The notes under the pieces were generated by a model. It was not told where the DNA came from, ran no database searches, and saw nothing but the letters and a program-made list of their open reading frames with translations. The translations under genes and the position numbers were made by a program. From Bolinopsis microptera (taxonomy: Eukaryota > Ctenophora > Tentaculata > Lobata > Bolinopsidae), in assembly GCF_026151205.1 (NCBI RefSeq), contig NC_087082.1:16153365-16217364 (forward strand): a DNA stretch of 64,000 nt, written 5' to 3'. Below are positions 1 through 11,742 of this stretch, in pieces. Position 1 is the first letter of the stretch. Each line of letters starts with the position of its first letter.

Positions 1-515
1 GGAAAAATATTTATCCAGACAGCTAATTTTAAAGATATAGCAAACATTTTATTTCATATCAAGGCGATGTTGTCTTTTTCGTAAAATAATCCACAAAATA
101 GAGATGAATTCGGATATCAATCGAACGAATTTCAATTTTGTCAATCATCTTAATTATTAATCAATAAATGTTTTCTTTTTTTATGATCATCAATCTTCTT
201 AATCATTGAATTTGAATATATAATTAATATGTTTATTAAAATATTATTAATCAATAATATTTTTGTATTTTAAGAAATTTTAAAAATCAATCATCTTAAT
301 CAATTTTACCCCACGCAACACTTGTATTGGGTGGCCCTGTGACGTGAAGCAAAATTAATAATTTTAACAAACCATCTTAATCATAGAAAGTTTAATTATT
401 GGCCTAAAACAGAGTTACAAAACAAAAATAATCACTTAATCATAATGTGGAAAGAGGGTCCAGAAATCAAATTGTCCAACCGTTCATTATGTCATAAATG
501 ATCAACCATGTATAA
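1..515. other. AT-rich non-coding stretch
   Basis: Very AT-rich sequence with recurring short words such as atcttaat and taatcaat. I see no coding frame, RNA gene or element end in it. It lies 3' of the first receptor gene. Confidence 0.5.
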
Positions 516-648
516 GGTAGTTCTGGTCAGATTTCTGTATATCATATTATTCTTTGTGCCAAATAACAAACTTTGCCGAGTATATAGGTAGTTCTGATCA
601 GATCTCTGTATATCCTCGTCTTCTTTGAGCCAGATAACGAACTTTTCC
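516..648 (-). repeat. 62-bp tandem duplication of a receptor tail
   Basis: Bases 587-648 encode the last residues of the GPCR at 598-1683. A diverged copy of the same segment lies just downstream at 516-577, separated by 9 bases. The copy still aligns end to end but has an internal stop in the receptor frame, so it is a decayed duplicate in the 3' flank and not coding sequence. Confidence 0.75.
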
Positions 649-1683
649 ATAGATGGTGGGTGGTAGAAGCAGGACTTTTGTTATGTAGTTTCTGTACCGT
701 GCTCTCAGTTCTGGTTTACGAAGGATCAGGATGGTTGGGAATACTGCTGCGTTTATTAAGGGAAGGGTGAATTGTAACAATGCGATGAGGGGTAATGGGA
801 AGATATATTCCCACCAGTCAGCGATTGTATTCACGCAGTACAAAGAGACGCTAATAAAGTACAGTAACGAGATTAGAAACACTGTTAAGTTAACTTGGTT
901 CGCAGTGTTCAGCTGTGGGTTTTCGTGACCTCCAAAGGCTTTCTTTACATAGATCATCTGAAGAATCATGCATACAAGCACGATCAAGCAAGGCAAACCA
1001 AACTGAACTAAAGCCATAACTATGTACACGATAGGGTAGATAAGGTCAGACAATGCAAAGTAACGCTTCATCAACCTTAATACAAGATATGTTGTGCCGT
1101 CTCCGATTGTTTCTATGTCATTCATCATGTGCCATGCTCCCACGTGACCACTACATTTTGGGTTATCTTTATGTCTAGTTATGTAACCATTCCAGGCCCA
1201 AACATCAATAATGCACAGGACTAGGAGAATGGACGGGTAAATGAAAATAAATATCTTCAAAACTCGGTTATTCAGACTGTAAAATGGACGCATTATGTTG
1301 ATGGTCTTCACAACCGTTAGCGCAAGAACGAAATACGTGGAAGTAACTTGGCAGAGTAAGCCAAACGTTTGGCAGACCAGAAAAGTCCAAGGATGCATCC
1401 TCATAGACGGGGTCTTCAAGCACAGCAGTGATATTGAGCCTCGTCCTATCTCTGAACACGCACTTCCAATGTCCACAGCAGCAACCATAATAAAGAATAG
1501 GTACGAAATCCTTCTCCAGTCCTTGTGGTAATCATATACGATCATGGCGTTCTGGATTATGATATAAATAGCTATAGTGATATTGAGTGGGGATATATAC
1601 TGAAAGCCCCATTCATGACCATCTACAACTATGGAGGTACTAGGAGGCGAGTTTGTGGTACTCATATTGTTTGTCCAGATCAT
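598..1683 (-). CDS. Divergent class A-like 7TM receptor (intronless)
   Basis: A 361-residue open frame with seven hydrophobic segments. It fits a rhodopsin-like G-protein-coupled receptor in the plasma membrane. The short N-terminus has NxS/T glycosylation sites (NMS near residue 6, NIT before TM1). The expected disulfide cysteines appear at the start of TM3 (LVCQTF) and in extracellular loop 2 (PKCSG). The DRY position at the end of TM3 reads roughly VKTINIMRPF. The TM7 NPxxY position reads NAAVFPTI, followed by a basic tail, so both signature motifs are degenerate. The start at 1683 is the first ATG after an in-frame TAG upstream; ATG at 1665 is an alternative. The ligand is unknown. It could be a lineage-specific orphan or chemosensory-type receptor. 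The gene call is firm, the subfamily is not. Confidence 0.8.
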   Translation of the reverse strand: MIWTNNMSTTNSPPSTSIVVDGHEWGFQYISPLNITIAIYIIIQNAMIVYDYHKDWRRISYLFFIMVAAVDIGSACSEIGRGSISLLCLKTPSMRMHPWTFLVCQTFGLLCQVTSTYFVLALTVVKTINIMRPFYSLNNRVLKIFIFIYPSILLVLCIIDVWAWNGYITRHKDNPKCSGHVGAWHMMNDIETIGDGTTYLVLRLMKRYFALSDLIYPIVYIVMALVQFGLPCLIVLVCMILQMIYVKKAFGGHENPQLNTANQVNLTVFLISLLYFISVSLYCVNTIADWWEYIFPLPLIALLQFTLPLINAAVFPTILILRKPELRARYRNYITKVLLLPPTIYGKVRYLAQRRRGYTEI

Positions 1684-1729
1684 TGTTCTGCGGGGTAACT
1701 TTACGAGGTTTTGGAGGGAATAAACTAAC

Positions 1730-3252
1730 TATACGATTACGATCCAGAAATGAACTGCGAAAAATATTAGGAAACTTGCTCTTTTGTATAGTGCAGCGTG
1801 AAAATCTCACCTATAGTAGCTACACTCTACAGTTTTTGTATCAAATTTCGTATCAAGAAGTTAATTGATAATGCGCCATGGAAATTTCACGTATAGTAGC
1901 TACCTTATCGGACCTTATTTGGACGGACATTACTTGAACGCTGGAGGCCCTAGCGTTCATCTTAATGTCTGTTAAAATAAAGTCCGTTCATTTAATTTCA
2001 ATAGCTATCATTAGACTCAACTATATCGTTGAATCAATGAAACAAGTAATTATAAAATTTTAACGATCTAAATTGTAAATATCAAATTATGGCATGATCA
2101 TTGATCACTATTCACTATCTTGATCTAAATTTTTTGCCCATGCAGTTGATCTACAAGGGAAAAACAAAGCAATCTCTTCCTAAATATACACAGTTGTTCG
2201 CGAACAGTTGTTCGCGAACAGTTGTTACCAGATCATATGACCGCATATCAATCATGAAATGGTATGAAATTGAATGGTATGTTCATATGTTGTATAGTAT
2301 CTTGGATGCAATTAGTTACGACTAGCATTATTTGCCATTAATTGCAGCGTAGTAAATTGCTGGATCAAATGATATCGATTTAAATGTGGTCTCTCGGATA
2401 TAATTAGTTAAGTTTAGTATTTCGTTTTTGGTGGAGTATTATCAGTTTCCATCATCAATAACAACAACAACTATTCCAATTCCTGACATGGAACTCTTCT
2501 GTCTACTAGACGAAATGAATGGACCCACGGCCTCCCTAGAGAGTTCTCGAGACTTCCTATTCCAGATAAACCTCCTAAAGAGCCCCTAACCTGGGGCCGG
2601 CGGACCCCAGGCTATTATGTTTATGTTCATAATCAAATAGATTAGAGATTAGGCGGAATGGCAGGCTGAGCGCCGCCCAGTAAGACAATCAAAGACTCCC
2701 AGCCAATTCCTTTAAGAATGATCCGCCGCTCGATTATTCCACTTATAATCTTTCAAATGAAAGGCTCCTTCTTTCATGTTTCAAACAATGGGACCTGTGC
2801 ATGGAGTGGTTATTATAATAGTTATGCAACTTTACTGATTACTGAGTATTAAGCACGCTGCACGGTACTCAGTACGTATATACTGTAAGTGTAAGTGTAT
2901 ATAGTGAGTAGATCTCTTTCGTGGCTAAAACAATACTAAAGCAACAGTTGAAGTTTTGAGAAATATTTTTACAAAAAACTGTTTACTTATAAAAATTATT
3001 ATTCTATTACTATTAGTCAATAACTACATCGTGGTTTTAGTAAGGAAGGAAACGTTAAGCAATATAGTTTTACAAAGTAACTAATATAGGTATAGCAATA
3101 TAGTTTTACAAAATAAACTAAAGAATACGGTAAATGGGGAAAGGGATCCAATATCCATTCACATGATTTTTCATAATAATCAAATTCAGCTAAGCTAAAT
3201 AGTTAATCTACTAGTGGAAATCATCATAATATCAAAAAAGCTGCATGCCCTA
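1730..3252. other. Intergenic region between two receptor genes
   Basis: I find no supported gene. At 2191-2229 there is a short direct repeat of two palindromic TGTTCGCGAACA units. Bases 2530-2640 are locally GC-richer. The remainder is AT-rich without long frames. Confidence 0.45.
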
Positions 3253-6200
3253 TCACATTAGAGATGTCTGATTGCTGTTAGATTGTTCGACGATTCTGTC
3301 ATCTCCAATTTGCCTAGCTGTGACAACTTCGCCTAACTCGACAGTTTCAGCAGTGGTTGATAGTCCCAGTATTGTTCTTAATGTTTGTATAACCCTCTGT
3401 AATCCCTTAGTTAATGTTTCTGTAAGCGTTTGATAAAATTCTGTTCTGGTAATGAAGCTTCCTAGAATCTGGAAAGGGATTTTCATTTTTATTAAGATTG
3501 CCAAGTTGTTACTATAAATCAGAGGATTCATAACGAAGTTGATCGGGAGGATGATCACGGAGAACACACTATACCAAGGAGTGGCATCCAGGACTTCAAG
3601 GGAGTGTAGGACACAGATCACTATGAAGGGGATCCAGCAAAGGAAATCAGTGGTAATTATAAGGCAGATTTTTCGGTCAACTTTTCGATTACGTTGGAAA
3701 ATCTCCCGATTGCTTCCAGCCAAATGTATTTTTCTAGATGATTTTTGAGACAGGTAGCCAATGATCAAGTACGAGACTGCGATCAATATGAAGCACACCA
3801 AGTTCAAGGCAAGGATGGTCCACACGAAGTCTCTTTGTGGGTCATCGTTTTTTACAAAATATTTAAACAGGCAGACTCCGTCGTTTCCATAGAAATCAAT
3901 CTTCGGGATCTCTGCCGTAAAGTCGCGGTATAGAAAATCGTGAGAATACATTTCAGTGACCATTTGGCGAATCATTCTCCAGCTCAATTTAGTGTCCATC
4001 ATTCTTCCGTAGTACGCTTCAAGGACTGCTAAAACTTTTTGCTTGTTTGGCGTACCTATGAACACTTTTAGCTCTTCTGCAAAGTTTACTCCGTTGACAA
4101 AGAAGTTCTCAAATTTGACAACAATTGGGATGATAGCAATACTCAGGGACGATATCATCATCATTAACAAACTCAAGAAGACCTGGGATGATTTGATCCA
4201 GGTAACTACACCCGGGATTCTCATAGAATAGTATATTCCATAGGTTCTGGCAAGGCTCAGGCCACACATGGCAAATAGTGAGAGTTGAGACCCTATGGTG
4301 CTAAGGACACCGATTTCTGAGCATGTGCCGCTTGTAATCCAATTGATTTGTTTGGGACAATAATCTTCTCGAAAGATAATCCCATCATAGATTGCGATTA
4401 AGAATATGTAGCAGCCGACTAGAAGGTCTCCAAAGGATATTGTGATGATAAAGGATTTGTTTAGTAGAGCAATTATTGTCCTGCATCTATTTAAAGTAAA
4501 GATGCTTTTTGAAATGATGAAAAGGTTAGCTAAGACAGCTAAAAATCCTATTGACCATGAAAAGACTTTCAAAATAATATCCTCTAAAATATGTCTTTAA
4601 CAATCGACATTGCATTCATCAGATAAGTCCAAACAATCAAACAATCCATTACACTTACTGGTCTTGGGTATGTAATATCCTGTTGAATTGCATTTAAAAT
4701 GGTTAGTACAGGATTCCTCGTCTGAACCATCTCCACAATCATCCACAAGATTACAAACTTTCGAGTAATCAATACACTTGACCTTGTTGTCGCATACAAA
4801 ATATCTGTTTGTGTAGAAATCTCCAAACGACTTTGTGAAAAATGCTAGGTATTCATTATTAGCTACTGTTCCAATCCTGTTTGGGTATTGCTCAGGACAC
4901 ACCTCGTATCTATGGATGTTTTTCAATGGACAAGAAAAACTAATACAACTGTAAGTACAACTAGTGTACACGTACAGCTCTCCAAACATATGGTCACAAC
5001 TTTGAAGTTCTGTCGGTATGATCACTGAAGTTCTCTCTGCTACGCCGAAAAAACGGTGATTTGGGAAGATGAATGATGGAAAGGTTGTGCAGTCCTTAAA
5101 ATGTCCAATGTTTTTCAGCCCCTTTATACAAAACGAGAGATGTTTACTTAAACCTCTGTCGGTAGTTAGAACAGCCGTAGAAATTCTTGCAGAACTTCTG
5201 GACTCAGAGCAGACTTTATTTTAATTTCCACAGGTGTGGAGTCCGTCACAAAGACCACTCAGCTCCACAAACCCAGGGCCAGGCTCATCCCATGGACAGA
5301 GAAAGACATTTTGACAAGTTTTGTCAACTGTCACCACTCTCACTGACTTTCCTTTCCCACAAGTGGGCCATATCTTCTCTTCATCTCTACCATCGATACA
5401 GTCCATCACGTCATCTCCCAACCAAGAGAGTGGTATTTTCAGTTCTCCTGCCCTTCCAACACGTCTTTTTCATTTTTATTGGGTCTTTTCGCGGCAACTG
5501 ATGTGAGTCTCATCTTTATTATCGTTACAGTCTTGTTGTCCGTCACACATCAGATGTTTGTGCACATGGCAATCAAATGAAGGTCCTAAACAGACGTTTT
5601 CAATGTTATCATCACAAATTTGCTCACCGAAACAAATAACGTACTTTGAAACTGTAGACATGTATCCGTTTATCTGACAAGAGACGGCCACCCTGTCAGG
5701 ATCAGAGCAATTTGTCTGCTCTGATGCATAATCTGCGCAATAATTCTTCAGTACGTTACCGGAAGAGTCATGCAGAACTGCACATCTAGTATAATTATGA
5801 ACTGGCACGATTCGATGTGTCCGTACATGTTCACAAGTGTTCACTGTATCGTTTGTTACGGTACAGTTTCCTTCGTCTTCTCCATTTGGACAATGCACCA
5901 CTCTATCACATATCCCAGATAATCCTTCCAGATAAGTATAATGTATTTTTCCAGGGAGTCCCTCGAAGTTGCAATACATGCCATACCTGTATCCGTTACA
6001 GATAGCTTCATTCTCACAATCAAATGCATCACAGACATCATCACAGGCCATGGTAGTGGGAACTCGTTTGCCACACAGTAAGGTCGTCATGTTGGTAGGA
6101 TCAGGGCAACCTTCTTCATCCAATTCAGTATTAACACAGTCAAGATTACCATCACAATCGATACCAATATCAAGGGTCGACCGAGTCCTCGGCCTCGGCC

Positions 6201-7369
6201 TCGGTTTTACCGAGGAATGGCGATTTTTCCTCGGCCTCGGCCTCGGCCTCGGTCAGGAGGACAATTCCTCGGTTCGCCTCGGCCTCGGTCAAAAATAGAT
6301 TCGAAATTCCTCGGCCTCGGCGAAATTTGACGATTTTACCGAGGATTTGACCGAGGATTTTTGTTGAAATTTTGGGAATTTTTCTACAGACTTACAGAGG
6401 TTAATGTAAACGAATTTTTAAAGTTGAAAATAAAACGACCAATTGACCAGGACACAAAACTAAAAATATCATAGTCTAAGATTCATCGTCTGATGAAATG
6501 ACAATATCTGAGCACTCTGAATCAGAATAATCTTCTGTGCACAGCTCAGAAGGGGGACAGTCCTCTTTATTTGGGGCTTCAAATTCATTTGGACAGGGGC
6601 CGAAGTCGTCCCCAAATGTTCCGATGTTCTTTTTGAGAAACAAGCACCCCTCAAAGTTTGTTGGCTTAAGGCTGAGGCGATTTAACTTCAGGATGTGCCC
6701 TGCTGTAGAAAACAATCTCTCTGGTGCTGCTGAGCTCGCCGGCGCAGATAGATATTTCCTTGAACACTCAGCAAGGTTCGGATAGCTCTGCTTATTAGCT
6801 TGCCCCTTCATAATGATTGTAACGTGTGTACACAGTATAGTACACAGTACAATCTGATTAGGTACAGTGCGCTTTTCCTAATAAACAATGCCCTTTTTCC
6901 CAACAATTTTTCTGCCAAAATTCCTCGGCCTCGGCCTCGGCCTCGGTCAAAATTTGCACTCCTCGGCCTCGGCCTCGGCCTCGGTCAAAAAAAAGAAACC
7001 TCGGTTGTCCTCGGCCTCGGTCTTAACTAACTGTATTTTCCTCGGCCTCGGCCTCGGTCGAAAATCCTGCCCTCGGTCGACCCCTGACCAATATATCTAA
7101 TCAATTTGAGTGTTATCTGAAATCTTGGATCAGATTTGTATGTGCACAAGTAGTTTCCACAGAGTCGCTCATCATTCGTTATCTCTGTCTGTGATGTCAT
7201 CCCACAAGCCTGATAAAAGTGTGGGTCGTTCGAACAGAGTTGTCCGTCAATATTATCTTCATAGAAGGATGTATAGTATTCATCAGTGTTGTGGCACTTG
7301 TATCTTAACGAATAGACGTACTTGAGGAATCCATTCTGTTCTTTTACAAAACACTCTTCACCTGTAAAG
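3253..7369 (-). pseudogene. LDLa-repeat GPCR (LGR/relaxin-receptor-like), probably inactivated
   Basis: Read on the minus strand, the ectodomain runs from a splice acceptor near 7370 and holds many cysteines and several LDLa-like modules (CxDG.DE..C), for example DDCGDGSDEESC and DCLDLSDEC. A seven-helix domain follows at 3253-4572. The helix 2 to helix 3 region (GDLLVGCYIFLIAIYDG, a W/C-containing loop, then LSLART in place of DRY) and NPLIY in TM7 resemble leucine-rich-repeat and GRL101/relaxin-type receptors. The frame is constant across 4.1 kb but is broken in several places: a hAT element at 6171-7086 inside an exon; TAA at 5476-5478 and TGA at 5470-5472; TAA at 5221-5223; and TAA at 4597-4599 just before TM1. 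The 439-residue 7TM frame is otherwise open but has no early ATG. A 51-nt intron could hide the 5470-5478 stops. The others have no credible intron. The first exon and signal peptide were not found. Confidence 0.7.
6171..7086 (-). mobile_element. Non-autonomous hAT transposon with 8-bp TSD
   Basis: The termini are inverted repeats: CAAGGGTCGACCGAG on the left and the complement of CAGGGGTCGACCGAG on the right (14 of 15 identical). The flanks are a perfect 8-bp duplication, ACCAATAT, at 6163-6170 and 7087-7094, which is the hAT hallmark. Both subterminal regions are arrays of the hexamer CCTCGG. The interior retains a minus-strand frame at 6476-6811 whose start (KYLSAPASSAAPERLFSTAG) is the hAT C-terminal dimerisation domain, so only the transposase tail survives. 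The element interrupts a coding exon of the LDLa receptor and introduces a TAG at 7027-7029, about 20 codons in. Confidence 0.9.
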
Positions 7370-8239
7370 TGTTGTAATATACGAGTTACGGAATTCAGTC
7401 AAACAAACAGAAAAACAAGTTGTAATTACCGATAATTAGGGATTATCCAGCTTACAGCTGAGCGATCTGAAAATTGCATATGAATCGCATGGTCCAAATT
7501 TGTAATAAGTTAAATTGCACAATCAGCCAGCTTTACCGTTTGAGGTTGGTGATGATGTTGAGGATTCTCGTAACCAGTCAAACTGGGCACTTCTGAAACT
7601 GGGCAATTCTGAAACTTGTGTCGTTGTTGACAGCAATCCTGAAAAGGTTGATGGTAATATATTTTCACGCTCTCATGCTGAAGAGCGGGTAAATGGCTAG
7701 TTTCAAGATTTTATCGAAACGATAAATGATATTAATAAATATCTTATTTTTTACATATTAAGAGCACTTAGACCAAGAAGATTCTCTTGAGAATTGCCAA
7801 AAGTAATACCTGGTTGTTGTAAAGATTGTGATAGACAAATCTTTAATAGAACCAGTAGAAGTTGAAATATCATGACTGAACATAAAAGTATAAGGTTAGC
7901 TGAGTGTCTCAAAGTATAAAATAAGAACAACTATAGGTTTTTATAATCTCAGCATTTCTGAACCTTCCAATTTTTACCAAAACCCGAAATTGGGTACATT
8001 GGACCGTCGCCAGTTAGTGACTCCTTTTGGCTTTTCCCAAACAAAAATTATTACTTTGCCAAAAATCAAGTTGAAAATCACTAACTTGATGACGTCATCA
8101 AGTGGTAAAATATTACGAAGCGGAAAGTTTTTGCACGAAAGAGGAGACGAGCTTTTACATTTTAACAGAAATTATTTGAGCGCCTATTTTTTGAGAAACC
8201 CTGTAAGTGTATATAATATGTACGCATAACGTATAACGG
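7370..8239. other. Flank of the LDLa receptor remnant, no gene recognised
   Basis: This should contain the upstream intron and first exon of the LDLa receptor if those persist, but I could not identify them. Short frames at 7515-7700 and 7990-8229 have no recognisable domain and no clear splice context. Confidence 0.35.
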
Positions 8240-9260
8240 AACCATGAGTGCTGTCAGGGTTAATGGTGAAATGTCAATTCAGGCACTGGACAGGGTGATA
8301 TCCAGGGCCCACCTATACTTAATTTTTGTCTGAACTTTGGAATCTTTTTGCCCGCGGTTCACAAGGCAATCAGTCATGCCCATGGTGATGTACTGCAAAA
8401 GGAACTGAAGGGTGCAGATGAAAAAGTTATCATGGATAGTAACTACGCTGATGATCTGGCAGTGATGGACAATATCCACTGATCTTATTGCCTATTACAC
8501 CTTTTATGCTGGGTTAGAGATCAACGCTAAAAAGACACAATGCATGGCGATCAGCATGAGCAAGTGTGCGTCCCAGCGACCTTACACCGAAAGAGACAGT
8601 ATAAAGCTAACAGTGGAGGGAGAATCTGTTGAACAGGTCAGTAACTTTGCTTATCTTGGTGCCAACATCAGTGGGGATTGTACCATTGACCGAGATCTTG
8701 ACATCAGGATCCAGCGTGCTAATGGTGCGTTCCATCAGCTTTGGAAGATATGGAACAGTAGGACTATAAGAATGCCCACCAAGATCCGTATCTACAAGGC
8801 TGCTGTTATTAATATTCTGTTATATGGAGCTGAAGACTGGAACGCAACAAAGAAGCAGATGAAACGGTGTGAGGTCTTCCATCTGACCTCCCAGAGAAGA
8901 ATCTTAAGAATAAAGTGGTTCTTCCATTTCTCCAATGAAGAAGTTCTCAGGCGTGCTCGAATTAAGTCTATTGAAACTTACGTCGGTTTGGCTAGACTAA
9001 GGTGGTACGGTCACGTTGTCAGAATTCCAGAGACACGGTTTCCCAATTTTTTAATGGATTGGAAACCAAACTATGGATAGAGACTGAGGACGACCCCTCG
9101 AAGGCTGGATGACCTGTGTACTCGAAGATGCGGCTGACTTTAAAGGTGTCGAAAACATCAGCAGAGACGCAGTAAAACAGTTAGCTCTAAAACGAGTGGA
9201 ATGGAGGAACATGTTACACCGTAGAAGAGATGTGTGTGATGCAGGCCACTCCAACGACTA
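8240..9260 (+). mobile_element. LINE (non-LTR retrotransposon) reverse transcriptase fragment
   Basis: The first part carries a decayed RT block (GDIQGPP, then SNYADDLAVMD, the catalytic YADD motif). A frameshift near 8475 leads into the 178-residue frame at 8544-9080, with VSNFAYLGANIS, LLYGAEDW and LRWYGHVVRI. That is the usual order for the thumb and C-terminal part of LINE reverse transcriptases. The frame is lost after 9080, but the conserved tail (about 9200-9260, reading DVCDAGHSND in another frame) is still visible. The 5' half is missing. This is a dead insertion. Confidence 0.85.
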
Positions 9261-9622
9261 GCAGGAGACCTCTTCATGTAGCATGTATGTAGCATAACGC
9301 AGCCAATATCGATGAAAGTGAAACTAAATATAGGTCTCAAATACTTGCATCTTAACAATCACCCCATATCTGTATGATTTGTCCTTAAAACTCAACAATA
9401 GTAGTAATAGTAGTAATAGTACGAGGGTAAATACTACCCTCGTACTCTTAGCGAATTGTGCAACATACCATTATAATATGCGACATTACAGCTACATATA
9501 TGTATCGTTTTATGCGAGGGGCACTACAGAACAACTCGATAACTATTTAAAATGTTCTAGGACATGAACGGTAGTATAGAACATTGTATAGGAGGAAAAA
9601 TATATAACACTAACGGAGAGAA

Positions 9623-9719
9623 TCTACAGTTCAGGGATCATAGCTGGAGACAAAAATGCAAAGATTCTTAATAAGAATCTTTGCATTTTTGTCTCCAGCT
9701 ATGATCCCTGAACTGTAGA
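9623..9719. repeat. 97-nt perfect palindrome
   Basis: Two 48-nt arms are exact reverse complements around a single central base at 9671. A second small hairpin follows immediately: 11-nt arms at 9718-9728 and 9738-9748 around a 9-nt loop. No coding frame or element ends are associated with either. Perfect arms of this length are unstable, so the structure is probably young. Confidence 0.9.
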
Positions 9720-9749
9720 ATAAGAAATAAGAATCATATTTCTTATTCG

Positions 9750-10962
9750 GTAATACCCTCATCTTTTTTCAAGTTGTACACCTCTAATAGAGAATCATTA
9801 AATATGAAGTAGCAAATCACATCAGATGCCAGAATGCGAAAGTGTGTGATACTCTGAGCACTTTATAATTATCTAAATTAAAGTTGTGATTTTGGAAGTT
9901 GTTATTTTTAAAAGTGAACACCATCTGACTTACTGGGACCTTGTGCGACTAAGTGATACTGATAAGTCAATCCTTGACATATTAGAAGCTTATCAGATGG
10001 AAAATGTTAATTAATTGTACTTCTATTTAGACATTTTACATTTAACCCTTTATTTCACCCTTCACTCTCCTTGACCCCTTCCCACCCAACTTCTTGCCGA
10101 ACGTTTAAAGGTTTAGGATGAGGGTTAAAGAAATCATTGGTGATAAATGCCGTTTTTAGACAATATTATGCCTTGAGTGTTGAGATCACTTTATTCCCCT
10201 TTCTTAATCTTAGTGTAACACCTGATCGTGAACTGTGAAGAGAAGTTTATCAGTTATAGAATATAAATGTATAAATCTATATTTACACACATCTCCGAAG
10301 CGTGGAGAGAAATCTTGCTAGGATCATATCATTTACAATTAAACAAATAATCAATTAAACAAATAATCAAAGTTTTAGCACATTTTACAGCATAAAATTT
10401 AAACAAATGAAAACATATAATGCTCTTAGTGGTAAATGGCCGTTTGTTCTGAGCTGTATGATTTTTTGACAATCAACTAGCGGGGCAAGGAATGTACTGG
10501 CTGGTAGCTTTTGTACACACCAAAACGCTAGTCTGGTTGATTAATGACCAAATTAGAGGCGTTGATAGGAAGGCATTATAATTTGTGATTGTAAGAGGGA
10601 ATATTTGGCATGCATTATTCTAGCAGCTATTTTGTAACAAATGGTCTTTACGATTATTAAGGACGGTAGGTATTTTGGGTGTTCAATGGGGGCCGGGGGT
10701 TTAAATTTAAAGGAGAAAAAGAAATGAATATTGGGTTATAATATTAATCATAGATGTCAACCCTGATATAACTATTGTACTAAAAATTTGATCATAATGC
10801 TTAGGGTCTTTATTAGAATTCAAATTGGATATAAAAATAGGATCTCTTTACACTACACTTACTCACTCACACATCACATTTAACTTGACAGAGGAATACG
10901 CTGGCAGAGTATGTCGATTTGGTCATGAAATTTTGGAGGTCAGGTGGAATCCCTGCAGGAGC
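9750..10962. other. AT-rich intergenic stretch
   Basis: No long frame or recognisable RNA gene was seen on either strand. It contains only short T- and A-rich words and lies between two dead LINE fragments. Confidence 0.4.
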
Positions 10963-11735
10963 CTACGAAAATTTAAGGTTACAAATATCACAGTCTTTAT
11001 TTGTCCAGTCATACACGGCATGACAATGCTGGTTGGAAACTAGTGAAGATTTCAGTTTGGATTTCAGGCAAGAAATACTAACAGAACAATCAAAGATTTT
11101 AAGGTTAGGGGTTATTATATTCCATATTTTCGTTGACCTCGTGTTATGGTTGTCTGGGGCATCCGGTTTATTGATAGTAAGCATTGGTTTCCTGGAAGAA
11201 CGAGAATACTCTTCGTACATAGACATAGGAGTAGAAAACTTCATGATCTTGAATAATTCTATGTAGCTATGGTAAGTATAAAGATTTTGTACAGTGAGTA
11301 TCTCGTTGTTTTTAAACAGAGGTTTAGTGTGCTCCTTTTTATAGAATTTACTATCAAGTTTCTGGTCAGTAAATGGTCTGGTTCGAACACACGTTTTGAA
11401 TTTATCCAGGTAGGCTGCTCTATCACCAAACAAGACCCTCAGACAGTACTTCTGTGCAGTGAATATTGAGCTTATACGATTTTTAGCTGCCCCACCCCAT
11501 GCTGATATGCAGTACGACAGATGGGATTCAAAAAGAGTGTAGTATAACTGTCTGTGGAGAAATTCTGGGAGGGAGCAGCGTAGACGACACAGAGTTGAGG
11601 TGGCATGGTTAAGCTTTCGTTTTAGGGCTATTATATGTTCTTCCCATGTTAGATTTTCGTCAATGACGACTCCTAAAAATCTAGCTGACGTTACTCTTTT
11701 GATGGGGTAGTTGTCTATATTCATTATAGACACAG
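10963..11735 (-). mobile_element. LINE 3'-end reverse transcriptase fragment
   Basis: An open frame of about 255 residues carries the post-catalytic part of a LINE reverse transcriptase: ARFLGVVIDENLTWEEHI, then LSYCISAWGGA, then a C-terminal region rich in Lys and Cys. The polymerase core upstream is absent. The 5' truncation point coincides with the MITE at 11743-11956. It belongs to a different LINE lineage from the fragment at 8240-9260, which lacks this FLGVxID tail. Confidence 0.8.
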
Positions 11736-11742
11736 TGCATAC

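Noticed and set aside
4597-5223. 18-nt GT...AG segments that would remove the in-frame TAA codons
   Set aside because: Animal introns of 18 nt are not credible; the GT and AG words fit by chance.
4597-5478. Stop-codon reassignment as an explanation for in-frame TAA/TGA
   Set aside because: ST7, ASAP, the kringle gene and both intact receptors use all three stops normally and have none in frame.
8279-8479. Minus-strand 66-residue frame
   Set aside because: Antisense to the LINE YADD region on the plus strand.
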